From positions 3,725,001 to 3,789,000 of the forward strand of contig NC_134025.1 of NCBI RefSeq assembly GCF_964204645.1: a stretch of 64,000 bases of DNA. Reading direction: 5' to 3'. Of the stretch, positions 1-14,152 are shown one piece after another. Origin of the DNA: Tubulanus polymorphus (taxonomy: Eukaryota; Nemertea; Palaeonemertea; Tubulaniformes; Tubulanidae). How positions within the stretch are numbered: the first letter of the stretch is position 1; every line of letters begins with the position of its first letter. The position numbers and the translations under genes are program-made. The notes under the pieces were generated by a model. That model was not told where the DNA came from, did not search any database, and saw only the letters and a list, made by a program, of their open reading frames with translations.

Positions 1-832
1 ATAAAAATCTTCGAAGATATATGGGATCTATGGTAGCGGATTTTTTAGACTTTCAATTTTGAAACATGCGATTTAATTAGAAAATGTCGCCGATATTGTA
101 GATTTAATCAAACTCAATTACGAATTTGAATCATTTATACGCCGATGAAAAACTATAAGCCAACGACAATAACCTGTGAAGTCTATTTCAAGCAGGGCCC
201 TGAGCCGTTTTATAGGCAGTAGTCGGCTTATCAGATTAAATTGATTTTGGACGGGGTTTGTGTTAAGAAGAATTTAAAATTGTGGATAGAACAACAGCAA
301 GAACACATGGGTTTCACGCCATCCTAGGAATATAATTATGAAATTGCGTCTAAAGCTAACATGGCACTCCTCGGTCGGTATTACAGTAATAGACTACCTC
401 TCGTACAAGCATAAATAGACTCATAAAATGTCGTATCGGAAAGTGACCATACAGATCGGCAGGTGCTCGTCGCATAGTTTATCATCGACTGAGATCAGTA
501 AATCATCTTAGATGGTGACATCGATGCCACAAAATGTAGATTCGCAGAAAACAATCGCTACGATGAATAGTTAAATAAAACACATTTTATCGCAACATTT
601 TAAATCGAAACTCGAAACGATTCAAAGGCAAAATGAATTTTCAATGTAATACTGTATGATACATGAATATCATGTTTCTGCGCTCCGACTTAAAACAGTA
701 TCCCTTAATCCTCTGTAGAATTATCTATTGAATAGATGACAAAATTCCTCACATATTCCCCACATATTTCCATATAAATCTTTTGAACATTCTACGACTC
801 AAAAATGTGATGAATGTTCAATTTCATTTGGA
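1..832. other. Non-coding left edge
   Basis: No exon with a recognisable domain or a convincing splice frame was found here on either strand. If the exon at 1036-940 belongs to a minus-strand gene, this stretch is its first intron and the rest of the gene lies beyond the left edge. Confidence 0.4.
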
Positions 833-939
833 TTAGTTCATAATGGTGATATTTCGTTGAAAAAAAAATTCAAACGTTAATCGAAAGGAAGTAATAGTTA
901 AGATAGGCATTTTGAAGATCTTAATGAAAAATAACTTAC

Positions 940-1036
940 CTATTGTTAATACGTTCGGTACACCGGCAGCCACCATAATCATCACCAGTCCAAATAGGAT
1001 ATAGGCAGCAACCCTCTTCATAAAACATAACGTCAT
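940..1036 (-). CDS. Probable first coding exon of a secreted or membrane receptor protein (signal peptide), rest outside window
   Basis: The exon reads 32 codons from ATG at 1036 and then a strong donor (ATAG|GTAAGT), leaving splice phase 1. It encodes a typical signal peptide: basic start (MKR), a hydrophobic core and a small-residue cleavage region (VAAG), followed by VPNVLTI and one base of a Gly codon. The mature start VPN-x-L-T-I-G resembles the first beta strand of the amino-terminal domain of ionotropic glutamate receptors (AMPA/kainate type). In those genes the signal peptide often sits on its own first exon. That assignment is inference from very few residues, because no following exon is in the window (the gene would run off the left edge). 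It could also be any secreted protein with an ANF-receptor-like start, or a chance ORF. Confidence 0.4.
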
Positions 1037-4000
1037 CCTCTCAGCCAGTCCACATAGAAACCAAAATTTTCTTCATAGTTCATACACTTTAACAACATTT
1101 CCTGCCAACACTTTTTTCCATGATTCCGACACAAAATATTTATTCCATCGTTTGCAATAGCGAGGTAAATCCTAAAGTGTTTTTGGTTGCCGAAGCGAGT
1201 GTTAAAATCCCGGCGCGATCAGTTTGAGAATTCTTACCGAAGTTTCAGATCATATCCACTAAAGTTTCGTAGATATCTTCGTGCGGAAATTTCATCGGCG
1301 CTGCTCGTAAAGTGTTCTGTTTTCCATTCCGCTCTACTCTGAAATAAAGATGTTAAACTTCATGGTTAGTCGCTTAATGAAGTTGTAACTACGGGCGGGT
1401 AGAACTAGCTGCAGCTCACTGACGAGGCCGCAACACAATACTCGCAGCGGTGAGCGCAAGATTTCCCAAACGGCGCTTAGGACCCATTTATTCCGATACA
1501 ACACGCAAACTTTGCATATCGCCTACATATAGATAATTCACTTTTCAATTAGACTAACTAATTGATACGTTTGAGATTGCTACGAAAGTGGTGATAAAGT
1601 GTGTTTAAATTGTAAAATACATAGTTCTATATATATTCGGAACTAAATGAATTCGCCACAAGCTCCAAATTTCACATTTCCTGCTCATAGATAAACCTAT
1701 TTCGAAGTTTCCAGTCGGTAAGTGCACCAGCCGCGGATACGGGGCTGTTGTAATCAAGGGATGATGTCAGTGACGTGAGACTCGCTGCGAGTGCGCGTCG
1801 CATAATGATCAAGTACGCCACCGCTGCCATGAGCAACCCGCTCATTCAAAATCGCATAATCTAGATATCATATTCTATCCATAATTGAATAATCACCATG
1901 AAATGAAATGAAACCCAGTTTAATGCTTAAAAAGAGAATATAATAAGCGAACGATTTAAAGCAAATAGGATTTTTGAATATTCAATATTTTTTTCAATCG
2001 GTATTCGTATAGAATTTGAATTATGAATAGATAGATTTTTTTCCGCTTCAATCATAACGCACGAATTTTGACGTATGACGTAATCGTGAATTCACCTTAC
2101 GTTTATACGTTTTCATTTCACTCGTCTGGTCGGCGAGGCTTAATGGGTTTACCGGTTTGTACCGTGGAGGTTTTTGTTCTTTTGTTGAACGTCGTGGATT
2201 ATGCATTTTTTATTGGATTTGGGTGCCTTATTTCGATTTCATATTCGGATTTCAAATGCGAAGGAACGTTAATCCGTGGAGGGCGAAATGACTAGACATC
2301 TATTGAAAAATTAACTATTTAATGAATTCATTCCTATAAACCTCGTATAGTGATTCAGACGTAATACGAGGAACACGTGGTAGGTGAATGATGGCTCAAT
2401 CTCAGTTTTAGTCGGAAAAGATAACATCTGTTTTAACTTAGAACAACCAACCCCCTTTGCGATTTATCATACAGTTCTGCATTTTCTGTACATATATGTG
2501 GCAAATTTGATATATTGAATCGTTTTTCGAGTTTCAACGAATTTTTGAAATGTTTTCGCCGATACGTAATGTTGATCCTGTATCAATTTACGTATTTATT
2601 TTGACTGCTGGTCGGTTGTTGATCAACATGTTTAACAACATCGGGAAGTAATATATATGTGCTGCCTCGCCAGACTGAAATTGTGTATTCTGGCACGAGT
2701 TGTATTTATTGGAGAGACGAGAGGCGAATCAGTCTCTGGTCAGACAAAATAAAACCTACCAAGATTTATTTGTTCTGGTCGTTTCTGGAGAAAATTGTGG
2801 CGATTTGTGCTAAACGGAAACGGTTCTTCTTCCAGACATCTTCAATAGATTTCCTTCCTTCCCGATACTGATACCCATAACTAAACGATATTCGAGAACA
2901 AGTTTATAGAAACGGGATGAATAATAGAAAGATAGAAAGTATGGTCATTGACACGAGTACCAACACAGGCAGGAGTCTTAAAATTGATAGCGTCTATAAT
3001 TTCAATGTTTATAGGTAATAGTGATAACAAGCGGCGCTTGGTTGCAATTGTATCGTTGTGACAGTCACTTTGTGGATATTTTTCAGTTTGGAACAACCGG
3101 GTATGATGAAAATACATGTGCATGCGTGCAGTTATAGTTTGTGATAAATTTCCTATTCCTGAATCAAGAGAAGGCCATAAATAGATACCTGTCAAAATGG
3201 GCCAGTCTCTTTGCGTGACCGACAATGATACGGCTTAATTGAAGTCGCCGATTGCATATGAAATCGAACATTTTATTCATCTGTAGGAGACACGAGGTTG
3301 CATTTCATATAAAATTTCGCGTGTCAGTCGCCATGGCTGCCTTCAAAAATAATGAATACAGCAACACACTTTAATTATCATTTCCGATGGTATACGTTCA
3401 CGCGTCAGCGATTATTAGACGAAAGATCGCGCAGAGTGTAGGTCCACAAATTACGGTTTTCTAATAAAATTTGTGATAGTTCATTCAATGCGTAATACCA
3501 TCTGATTCATAGAATTATGAAACATACCGGGTTATCGATACTAAAATTACGAAGACCTTTCCTGAAATGTCCAACATTGAAAACTATTGAGAAAAATCGT
3601 CAACTGAACAAGATGGTGGGATGATTGGGAATTGACTTTAATTATTAAATGATGATTCAAATATAACATAAATCAGGGGTAGTATAGCGCATAGTTAAAT
3701 GTATGAAATGATATCCACTTCATCCAGATTATAAATAGAAAACCGATAATAAGTGTAAATTTTCTACTGAATTTTCAGTGAATGAATACCGTAAGTTTTC
3801 GGATAATATCGAATCATCAGAACGCATACGATTTTAGAAATATCTACATCCCTTTCGAAGCTGCGATGTAAAGGCAGCCGATTGTATGTTCCATGCATGT
3901 GGTAGATAAGTCATTCCCGTGAGTATCGTTATCAAACATATGATCCACTCTTACTAGTCTGTTTAGTGAATATTACCACAAAACAATTGATTTATTCATC

Positions 4001-6896
4001 ATTTCCATATCGTAGATATTACCACATTTTGTCATTACGCTCACAGCCATTTATGCGATACTTTTTTCTAGTTTTCAATTCTATCATTATCCTCACGATA
4101 GAGACGCATGACATACTTTATACAGGCGAAATGAGAGGCCACAAAACATTTTCATCATTTTTCATGTAAACCTTTAATGGATATATATGAAAATTCGCTT
4201 GATGAACGAAAATGGTCAGAATTCAGTAAATTCCTTAAAGCTCGTGACTACGAATATGATTAACAACAACTTATCAATCCATTTAGTGCATCACCATCCG
4301 TCTTTGGTCACTTCTGCATGAATAACCAGCTCAGCGAAGCGAGCTATTCGCGGAATGGAGATATCATTTCGAGAATTGCGCGTCTGATATCTCGATTAGA
4401 TTATGATTGTCACCGGGGTGACACCAAAATTATAGAAATCCTCGCGACTACATTTGGAACAGAAAAAGCAACTTGATTTAGGGTAGACGTCATTGGTAGG
4501 TCGATGAGGCATTCAGGACCTGCTGCAGAATCGTTGAGACCCAGCTACGGTTACTACTTGATAAAAGTTTCGGTGTCGATTGATGTAACAGCTTCGCAAA
4601 AGTGGTGTTCACGATACCATTTCTAACAAGTTACTACGTCTTAGAACGACGACGGAGAAGACAAATCTAACATATGTTCTATGCCCACGATCAATCCGAC
4701 CGTATTTACGTTATATAACGGTGTATCGATGAAATACTAAGACATCGATTTCGTTACTTCCACTTGACGGATTCCTATCGGATTGAATTTCATTCATAAA
4801 GAGACTTAATGCACGTCGAATTACACTTATTGGACTTATTATAGATTCCATTAAATTACATCAGTAACAAGAAACAAACGTATTAAACTCGGGGGATCCA
4901 TATATTGGTTGATAATATTGCCGAGTCTTAGATTTTGGTTTGATCATGAGAATTATTTCTTCGTAAATCTTGAACCTTGTTTGCGTGAAGATCTATAAAT
5001 TTGTTGCAGAAGAGGCTCTTGCTCATTTATTAGTCAGACTACTATTCCCTGTTACCCTGTTTTGTAGTCGCTCTAGCCACTGTAGTTCTGGAGTGCTCAC
5101 TGGACTTAATGGCGCGCACCCCGAGTCCATTAAACAATAAACTAGTTGATGAACTCGCGTAAGATAGTCACTTTATTGTCTTTTCACGGTGCACCATTCA
5201 GCATCATTTTGCAAATCTGCGAAGTACAGATATACAATTCGCATACGTGCCTTCTGCTGCCGTATTTGTATTCTACTCTCGTGACGGGGTAACTGCCCCC
5301 AAACATCTACTTAGGCCGAGAAATATCGCAGTAAGCGCCATAAACTAGGGCATTTCATATATTGCCTTTTTTTAAATGCTGTGAGAAATCTTGAGAATAG
5401 AAACTATAACTGTAATTATGATACGGCGTATATGGGTGTTAGAGATGCGATAAGTCTCGAAGAAACTCTGAAATTATGATTTAATGCTTTTACTTCGTGC
5501 GTCGATGATTGGAAAGTGGGATCGATCATCTACCACTATTGAACGAATGAGGTGAAAACTGTACATTAAGTATAATCATATTCGACTCATAACCGCTAGA
5601 TAAATATCAATTTGCCATAACGTTCAACAGAAATATGATTCATCCATCCATGTCCTCGGGTAATGAAACCTTTACTAAATGGCCAAACATCATCACGACA
5701 GCGCAGAATACATTCGAGAGGGCTGTTGATCAAACAAGTATATATATACATTCAAGTGAGCATTGATAAGATAATCTATTAAGGTTACATATTATAATTA
5801 TTTGTTTTGTTCGTAATCAAACCAGTCTAAATAATCTAAAATCATTCCCCTAGGCATGTTTACAGTTTAACATTACGTTCAATTGTTCAGGCAAAATTGA
5901 ATGTTCATGTTTCGTCGCGATTCAACTCGGCGTGAACCTCGTGACTTAAATGAATTTAATTGAAATTAAATCTGTCTAGGGATTCGTTTGAATCATGCTC
6001 AGATAGATGTGATATCATAAACTAATGGATTTCACTGATGGTTTACAGTAATATAACCTTGTTTAACGTATTTCTTTGAATGATTCCGGGATAAGAGCTG
6101 CAGCAGCGTATATTGTGCTGTTTCTTCTTGGTTAACTTTCTTCAGTGGATTTTAAACACGCTTCTTTGCACTTGAATCTGTCTGCAAGTTCAGGTTTGCA
6201 GGTGTGCCGGCTATGCACACACTCTAACCACATTTGCGAGCGGGAGTATCTCCACGGTGCATTTACTTAACAATCCTTGATCCACGAAAATTAATTTCGA
6301 AGTAGAAAGCGGGCGAGCTTGGTGAATCGTTTGAAAATGCTGACGTCAGAACAAAATTCGGCTGCTGTTAAACTCGTAACAAGATAATCGGCAAATGCCC
6401 GCAGTCAGAATGTTTCGAAAAACATTTCATTAACACGAACGGAACTTGTTTTCCAACGGCGAGACTGACAAATCTCAAAGATGAATCGAAGTCTTAAAAC
6501 TGATCGATAAGCGCTTGATAATCCCCTTTGTATGTTTACGTCGAGCAAGCATGAACAGATGAACCATGTTCGCAGCAGCCAAAAAATAGACGTTCTCTTA
6601 TACTCGATTACCAGAGCCGATAGACTGGATCGTGCCAAATTCTATATATCATTATGATCCGCAAACTTTCAGATTATCATTCGGTTAAATTGAATATAAA
6701 CTGTATTTATAGAGTTTATAAACTGCATTTATTGGTACTTCAAAACAAACTGATGCACGATTTAGTGCCAGATGGATAGATAATACTATAAACAACAAGC
6801 TAGTCAGTATATAATACATATCACATCATATGGTCTGGATGACCTTTCACAAACAATGATAGTTCAAACATTAATATATGTATATGAACATATTGT

Positions 6897-6934
6897 CAAA
6901 CATATTGTAATGTTCAGTCCAAACATATTGTAAT
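6897..6934. repeat. Short direct repeat
   Basis: The unit CAAACATATTGTAATG occurs twice within about 40 bases, and a shorter related string (ACATATTGTCAAAC) lies just upstream. It looks like a local slippage duplication. Confidence 0.6.
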
Positions 6935-9900
6935 GAATCTCGGATTTCTTGAATTTCTAGAGCTGGGCGATTGTAATACAGTAGGTCTAATAAATCTCGA
7001 ATGGCCCAGGTATAGATAGATCAACTAAGGTCATCTAAAAGTTATACGGCAGATAAATGAGAAATCAATTTAGATTATTATGTTTATAGTCAAGTATAAT
7101 TTTACTACGTAAACATTGTAGATGGGTTAACGTTAGGTTTACACACATTCACCTGTTTCACCTGTTATCGATACCTGCATAGTAGACCTTAAATGCTTCG
7201 TAAAACGATTTGACCCTATGACTGGCTGATTAGGCTATCGGAGAAGTTTCTCTACGCTACGCCGCAAGAAAATGTAAAATATTGCGGCATAACAACATTC
7301 CCTGAATGCTGACGAAACGAAAGAAAATACAGAAGAAAGCTCGTGTTTACATAAACAGCAGGTCGCGATCTTGTTTAACGGTGGGTTAAAGGGAAAAATG
7401 TGTGAATCGACTTTTCGACTGCACACGAATTTCGTAAAATTCTCCTGAGATTAGAAATCGGATGCATCGAACTCGTCGCTTCGAAAGAAATGATTTCCGA
7501 TGCACTGAATATGTAAATACATCGAAAACATATTTCTCAAACGAGTTCGACACAAATATTCCCGACGAAAACTAGTAAATCAATGCAAAGGCAAGATTAA
7601 TCCGAGTCGATCGAGGCTGTAAATTTCGACTTCACGCGTCGCATTCCATTCTAATTTCTGCGGTATCAACTGACTGCTATTACGACCGTCAAAGCCATTT
7701 TCTCTTAGCCACAAATCTCAATGAAGGTCGACTGAGCTTTCAAGTTTATATCATTTCAAAGTATTTGGAAATAAATCAATTCGCCCATTTACCTTGTTTC
7801 ACCGATTCAGAAGTAAACTGGCCGTATAAATGCCGCTCTATTGCTTCCAATTTCATTTCTATCTAAAAGCGCACTTTACCGAGAAACATAAATCTATGTT
7901 TTGAAATCCAAAAGGGGGATTAATTTTTATTGCAGCCTCGACGAATTACCCCATTGATGAGCGGGTTTTACCATCCACACAGTTCAGACACGTTTTCTGT
8001 TCAGGTCAGAAGCTGATATTTAACTATAGGAAGTCAGTCCGCAGCCATCTTGGAATTTTTCGTTATACAATGCTATGATGGGCGGCCAGGTGGACGTAAG
8101 GCTTATTATAGGGCATGATTATGTGACCGCAGTACGTATGTTACATGTAATTACTGAACATATATAATTGGGGTAAAATGTCCTCTCATTACGACTGTGC
8201 ACGTGATATAACTATTGGTGGCTCGTGGCTGACCTATGGTCATAAATAACATACATGCCCGCATCACAGTCCATCTAATCGAGGCGTCACTGATGCGATT
8301 GATTTCTCACGTCATCTCGTTTATGTATAGGCCAAAATATACGTTGAACGATATAGAGCAGCCGTTCAACCGATGCCTCTGAGAGGATCATCGTCATCTA
8401 GGCATCCTCAAAATTGATACACATTTTCTTTGATACTATCGTATGGAAAGTATCTCGTATCAAAAATTGTCAATGCTCACATGATTGCCGGTGTTATTAC
8501 CATAAACGACCTTATCGTTTTTTGCTTCGATATATCGACCAGCCATTAGGCCATCAACGCAAGATAGTCTGTCCGCGCGATAGTTGCCGTGAAGCACATT
8601 GTACAAATGATGGTGGTTCAGGCGGCAAAGAAATGTAGTTTCGTGGGTATTTTCTGGCTGATTGAACAGATTTTGCAGATAGACGCCGGAAGCGACGTAA
8701 ATGACAGACCTGGTTTCATTTCCTTAGGCATTTGCGTAAACGAACGAAGAGGTATAAGTTGAGGAATATGTGAGGGGCTCAGGTGACTCCTTAACAACGC
8801 GCAGGACTGGTGAATTCACTGATGACTAAATACTTCATCGGTTCGTGAGTGTTGCACCACAAGTGCGGTCACCACAAGTAAGGTACTGCAGTTTTAACTC
8901 CGCAGGTACGCCTGGTGTTTGGGCTTCGTCTGAACCGGAGAGCTCATATATGCTTCAGACATTCAGCTTTTTTAAATAACCACAACGTCAATGAATCAGG
9001 GCTTCCTGTAGCTGGGATTTCTGTCGGGTTCATACGGTCAGGGTCGTTCAACCTCTTGGTGGGGTTCACATCAACTAACGAAATACTGCGATAACCACAA
9101 TCGGAAATTCATGTCACCGTGCGGCAGGTTGTGACCATATACTTTCAATTTTGTCGGAAATTGACTTGTTCTGTCTATTTTCAATTACAGCATTCTCAGC
9201 GATGGCGTTTCCAAGCCGCTTTTCAATTTTACACACGTCACCCGATCACCGATGTACATGGCGCACATACGTACACCCAGCAGACCAAGTCCTATAAAAG
9301 CTTGCGCGGGGATGGAAGAAATCATGATTACTTTTTCTGTTCCATTCAAAAGAACCCAATTTCATCCTTGAAGACATGTCGACAATTCATTCAATTTTGA
9401 TAAATGTTACTTGAATTTGGTGGATTTGTTCATGCGAATTTTTCCGTAGTCTCTTTTTGTCTTCTGTCATCAAATTAATTTCAGTGCATCAGAATCGATC
9501 TACCATAGCACACGAGGTTGTATATGTACGTGTTGAATAAACAAACGTATTTCATCCCTAGTTATTTGATTGGAATTTGTAAAAAAGAAAAGGATTAAGA
9601 TTGCAGAGTATAAAGCTCAAAATTGAAATGTAATTTACCGTAATATTTACCGTAATATTTGACTAATTTTTCAATTAATTATATTTCTTATCAGCGTGAG
9701 TCTTAACAGTCGAATTCAGACTTAAAATCACACTGCAACTGAAACCTCTACATCGAGTTAATCCCGGTCTTCTTCGCCTCTGTTCGTAGAGATACGGGAC
9801 ACGCCGTAGAAAATTAGCTAGTAATCATTCTCGTCTGATTAGCGCTATAACGGCGGTAAAATGAACTACTTTCACTGTTAATTCGATAATTAATTTGCCA

Positions 9901-12841
9901 AATTACACGTAGCTCAGAGCAACGCTTTGTATCTAAGTCAGACGGTTCCAAATTCTGTATGTATACGAGGTATATGTATTGTATGAACTGGCTGTATAGA
10001 CCATGTCGTACGAACGAGTTACAAGTCTCAAAAACCGCAAATTGGCAGAAAATAGACGATGAACACGATTGACTAATTCAAAAGGAAACTCTCGAACATG
10101 ATGAGTATTCGAATTTCCAGGCACACTTCCAAGTTACTCTTCCTCAATCATTGCCAATTGTACGGGATAGCAGAAAAACCCGACATACCGAGTGAGAGGA
10201 AGAGATGGAATGGGGCATTCGGCGCATGTAGAGAATTTCCCAGTGTCAAATTTACTGCTATAGTTGCTGAAAGGTGCAGTATTCACTTGAAACGTGATCA
10301 AATCAGAAAATCAGAATGCCATTTACATCTAGATATCCAAGGGCTTATTTGAAGTTATTTCGAAAACAGCCAGATCAAGTTATAAAGGTTGCAAAGCCTC
10401 TACACCTTAAACGTAACAATCCACTAAATTCAAGCATTCTCATACTCGAAGTCAATTAATTCGAAGGTCAATCTTTCCAGGGCATCGAAAGCCATCGTGA
10501 AATCCGAATTAATGACCTGTAATTGGTAGAGAATATTTTTCGATTATTTTTCCACTCGAGGGTAATGCGCAGTTTTATCTGGTAGTGACATTTCACGTAG
10601 TGCTCGGAAACCCGCTTGAATTCGATAACGGTAAGCATGATTTTCAAATGTAACCGTCTACACCAGAAACAAGATCAGATGCTCAATACAATAATTGCGC
10701 TAATATGACGAGAAGCGAGGATCAAAGTCACTTAGAAGAAAAAGCACTAGAGGCAGGACATTGTGCGCGCCTGATGATAGTTATTCATGACATTTTGAGA
10801 ATATCGGAAAAAAGTGATATCAAAACAATCGTCGATTGTTATTGCTTTGAAAATAGCATCGGATATACGCACGACAAAGGAACATCTAGACGGACACATA
10901 TTTGATGACCAGTCAAGCGACCAACTAACGAATTCTAATCAAGAAACAGACGGAGATAAACAACAGTAATACATCCTGTATGCATAATCTTTGTCGAAGT
11001 CTGCATCAGACGATCTGTGGGTACGGTTCTGCCGATATTACTGATGTTTCGATCAAGGCAGAACATCGATCATTTGGATTAAAATGTGTCACTGGAATCG
11101 CATCAAAAGCAAATGAAATTCATGTTCTTCCATTTTTTCAGTTTTTATTTGAAACGAGTATCATGGTGAATGGAGACCCACGCGTTTAAGATTCCATAAT
11201 ATTATCATTGTTCGGGGTTTTATCGTTCGTAGTCACAAAATACGAGGCTTTTAAGAATCGTAAGCATAAATCCTTGCACCCAGGCAAATTCAATTTACAC
11301 ACGTACTCGTAATTTCTTTGAGATCCCCTTGATATCGGTTTCGTGGATCGACGAGAAATTGTGTTAGGGAAACCATGCTCATAAAGGTAATGGAAAGCTG
11401 TAATTAGAGATGGCGTCCGCACATTTTTGCTAATGACAATGTATTTTCTAGCTGGACAATACATCGTCGCGTCAACACTTTGAAAATTACATGTCAAACA
11501 TGCAGTATGTAGCGCCGGTTCGTATTTAGCAAATGAGTTTTCGTGTCGACACAAGGTTTTGCTTGGAAACCGCGTCCCTCAACTTAATACTCGGAAAAAT
11601 ATCTATACATAGGCAATTTAGGAAACTGATAGTTTCTTCAGGTAATAGCGAGTGGATGATGAGATGGTGAAATCCGTTTATTCTCAGTAAATAAACCTCA
11701 CTATCCACGCGCGTATCGGCACTTGATAATTATACACATTCCGAAATGCGCCGACATGAAATCCAAAGATATCACTGTCACATGTTGATATATGACACTG
11801 TTTTCCTGTCGTATTAGGCTTCGTCAGGAAATATTTTCAGCATCGGCGAATAACGCGTAGTTACTTCATCGACCACTTCTGACGAACAAACATACTCCAC
11901 ATCTCGATTATCATTCCGTGATGCATTGGTGATCGTCCGTAGTCGTATACATTAACATCCTCTAAGGCATTTCCGCTCGTAAACCATCCACGGGCCATAT
12001 ATACATTTTTTCTCCGAACCGAAAAATTCTTGCCAGCGCAAATTCAATGCCTACAGCAGAAATCATCAACTTACAAATCTAATAAAAATTCAGATGTTTT
12101 CGACGCGGTGAATTTGCATCAAATAATAGAAAAATCTTAAATGTTGACAGGACCGTGTACGTATCGAACCCCAAAGCGGCTGAAAATCGAAGCAAAAAAT
12201 TGTGACGATTGAAATGAAGAGTATACGCAGTTTGTGCCTAAAGGAACCTGAATGGAAATGTCTCGAAATGTGAAAAACTTCATGAAAATCTTATCATCAG
12301 AAAATTATTGTTTTGTATCTTTCGAGCATAAGCGGAAATTTCCGGTACTTGATGCGGTTATTTACGGCTACATAAAAGCCAACTGTCAACTCCGCTTTTC
12401 TCTCATTCGAGATTAAGCGAAAATCCAAAGAAAGGCTTCTGATAAAGCTGATAAAGAGAATGCATTCGTTGGAAGAATCGGATAAATATAGAGGAAATTA
12501 AAGGCAGCTACTGACTGCAGCAGGACTGTTTCACAGTATATTGGCTGCCTGTGTTGATAAGATGACTACTAGTTCGGTTCGTTATCTAAAAAATAACCAA
12601 CTACTGATGAGTTCGGCATTTCATCCATGACCGATAAAAGCAAAATCATCATTGGCAATTTCAATTTCATGCGTTCGAATTCAATAGGACGAAAGTCTGC
12701 TACATAAATGCTTCATCTGCTAGGATATCTTCGAAATTATGCACCTGACTGTTAATGCATATCTCGACTCCGATTTTGTTTATTCATTCATTGATAATAC
12801 AAGAAAATAAGTTGGTCCCAAAAAAATTTGGTTGTATCATA

Positions 12842-12877
12842 GACTCTAAAACGACTCTAAAGCTTCGTTTTAGAGTC
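12842..12877. other. Perfect 13-bp stem-loop
   Basis: GACTCTAAAACGA at 12842-12854 is the exact reverse complement of 12865-12877, with a 10-base loop. The loop repeats part of the stem (CTCTAAA), so alternative pairings exist. No transcript evidence or known RNA family. It lies inside a 98-codon open frame that I do not believe is a gene. Confidence 0.6.
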
Positions 12878-13344
12878 CATGATTATATGGAGCGCGTTTT
12901 TAATGGCATAATTATCAATGTCGTGACCTCAAATAAATATGTAGGCCTAATGATTGCGGGATTTGTTTTTGATCTGAAAGTTTTTGTTACATTTGGAAAC
13001 TTTCATCTGCTTCGCGCTGTAATTCGCGCTTTGATGAATTTCCGTACGTAATACAAATACCAGATACCAGCACGCATTTCTGCCATAATGGCCCACGCTA
13101 TCATTTACCTAACATTTATTTCAGAAACCTATTTGTTCAAGGGATCTCATAAAATCTAACCAAACAAAATAGCAAATTACACCGTGGCCGTCAATCCAAA
13201 TGTTCTGGCGAAGTGCTGGTAGTCATTTTACATATAGCAGCTATGTTAATAAGGATGTCTATTATTCAATAAAAGAAGTTTATTTTGACTTAGATAAGAT
13301 TAATTCCAAGATAAGAATTTCATTGACGATTCAATCTCAGCATC

Positions 13345-13382
13345 TTTATTTATAGTAAATGGCGTTTATTTATAGTAAATGG
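13345..13382. repeat. 18-bp tandem duplication
   Basis: TTTATTTATAGTAAATGG occurs twice with a period of 20 bases (13345-13362 and 13365-13382). Confidence 0.8.
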
Positions 13383-13499
13383 ATTCACGAAATTCCCAAT
13401 AATCTAGAATTTTAATAACCGGGTTTCCCAGATGAACGACGTCACCGTGATGTACAATTCATGTACAATGATATACAGATAATGATATACAATATGAAA

Positions 13500-13507
13500 T
13501 ATGCATA

Positions 13508-13606
<99 letters not shown>

Positions 13607-13768
13607 GTATATGTATGTGTATGTATATGTATGTATATGTATATGTATGTATATGTATGTATATGTATATGTATACATGTATTGTGTGTATGTATATGTA
13701 TGTATATGTATGTGTATATGTATATGTATGTATATGTATATGTATGTATACATGTATTGTGTGTATGG
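13500..13768. repeat. TATATG/TATG microsatellite
   Basis: About 100 bases of near-perfect (ATATGT)n at 13503-13605 are followed by about 160 bases of a degenerate mix of TATATG, TATG and TGTA units. Long open frames on both strands here encode only Tyr/Val/Met/Cys or Ile/His/Thr alternations and are by-products of the repeat. Two imperfect copies of a TACATGTATTGTGTGTATG segment (about 13674 and 13747) show internal duplication. Confidence 0.97.
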
Positions 13769-13794
13769 ATATAGATATTTATCAACGATTCGCT

Positions 13795-13886
13795 GTACAA
13801 TGCCATCTACTATTAAAATTGAATGTATGAATGTTCTGTGCAAAACACGTTTTTTGTGGAACAATAAAAATGAAATGAAATGAAAA
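13795..13886 (+). mobile_element. Possible non-LTR retroelement 3' tail
   Basis: Directly after the microsatellite is a stretch ending in AATAAAAATGAAATGAAATGAAAAC: a polyadenylation-like AATAAA followed by a short (ATGAA)n tandem tail. Such tails are common at the 3' ends of CR1/L2-type LINEs and their SINEs. No reverse transcriptase frame is attached, so this would be a 5'-truncated copy. Assignment is inference. Confidence 0.3.
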
Positions 13887-14044
13887 CTAATCGCTCCGGT
13901 AAGTGTGGTCAATCTGGGGTCCGGAATCGAGGTACACACACGCACGCATGCACACACGAGGATCAGTGTTCATGTTTTTTGCAAATACAAATTATTTTTC
14001 GTTGATAAACATTTCGTTCTTTCATTTTGTTCCATGCAATAGAC

Positions 14045-14152
14045 GTCTCCCTCTCTCCCTCTCCCCCTCCCCCCTCCCCCTCTCCCCCTCTCCCCCTCTC
14101 CCCCTCTCCCCCTCTCTCTCTCTCTCCCCCTCTCTCTCTCTCTCTCTCTCTG
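14045..14152. repeat. CT-rich low-complexity tract
   Basis: A polypyrimidine run of CTCCC, CCCTCT and CT units. Long Arg/Glu/Gly frames on the minus strand and Leu/Ser/Pro frames on the plus strand arise from it and are not genes. Confidence 0.97.

Larger units (their letters stand above)
1037..13498. other. Long intergenic region without recognised genes
   Basis: Only short open frames (up to about 120 codons) occur. None shows a known domain, a consistent exon chain or protein-like composition. The stretch at about 8400-9400 has slightly longer frames on both strands but nothing I recognise; it could be decayed transposon sequence. Small repeats and a 13-bp hairpin are listed separately. 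Parts may be promoter or 5' UTR of the minus-strand exon ending at 1036. Confidence 0.5.

Noticed and set aside
2068-2295. 75-codon plus-strand frame with hydrophobic stretches
   Set aside because: No consistent topology, family match or splice context.
8414-9400. Two short plus-strand frames and an open minus-strand stretch
   Set aside because: Read in all frames for reverse transcriptase, transposase or other domains without a match; left as unexplained intergenic DNA.
11186-11554. 122-codon minus-strand frame
   Set aside because: No domain, signal peptide or exon chain; random-like composition.
13442-13957. Open frames of 87-171 codons on both strands
   Set aside because: They are translations of the TATATG microsatellite (Tyr/Val/Met/Cys or Ile/His/Thr alternation) and occur in several frames at once.
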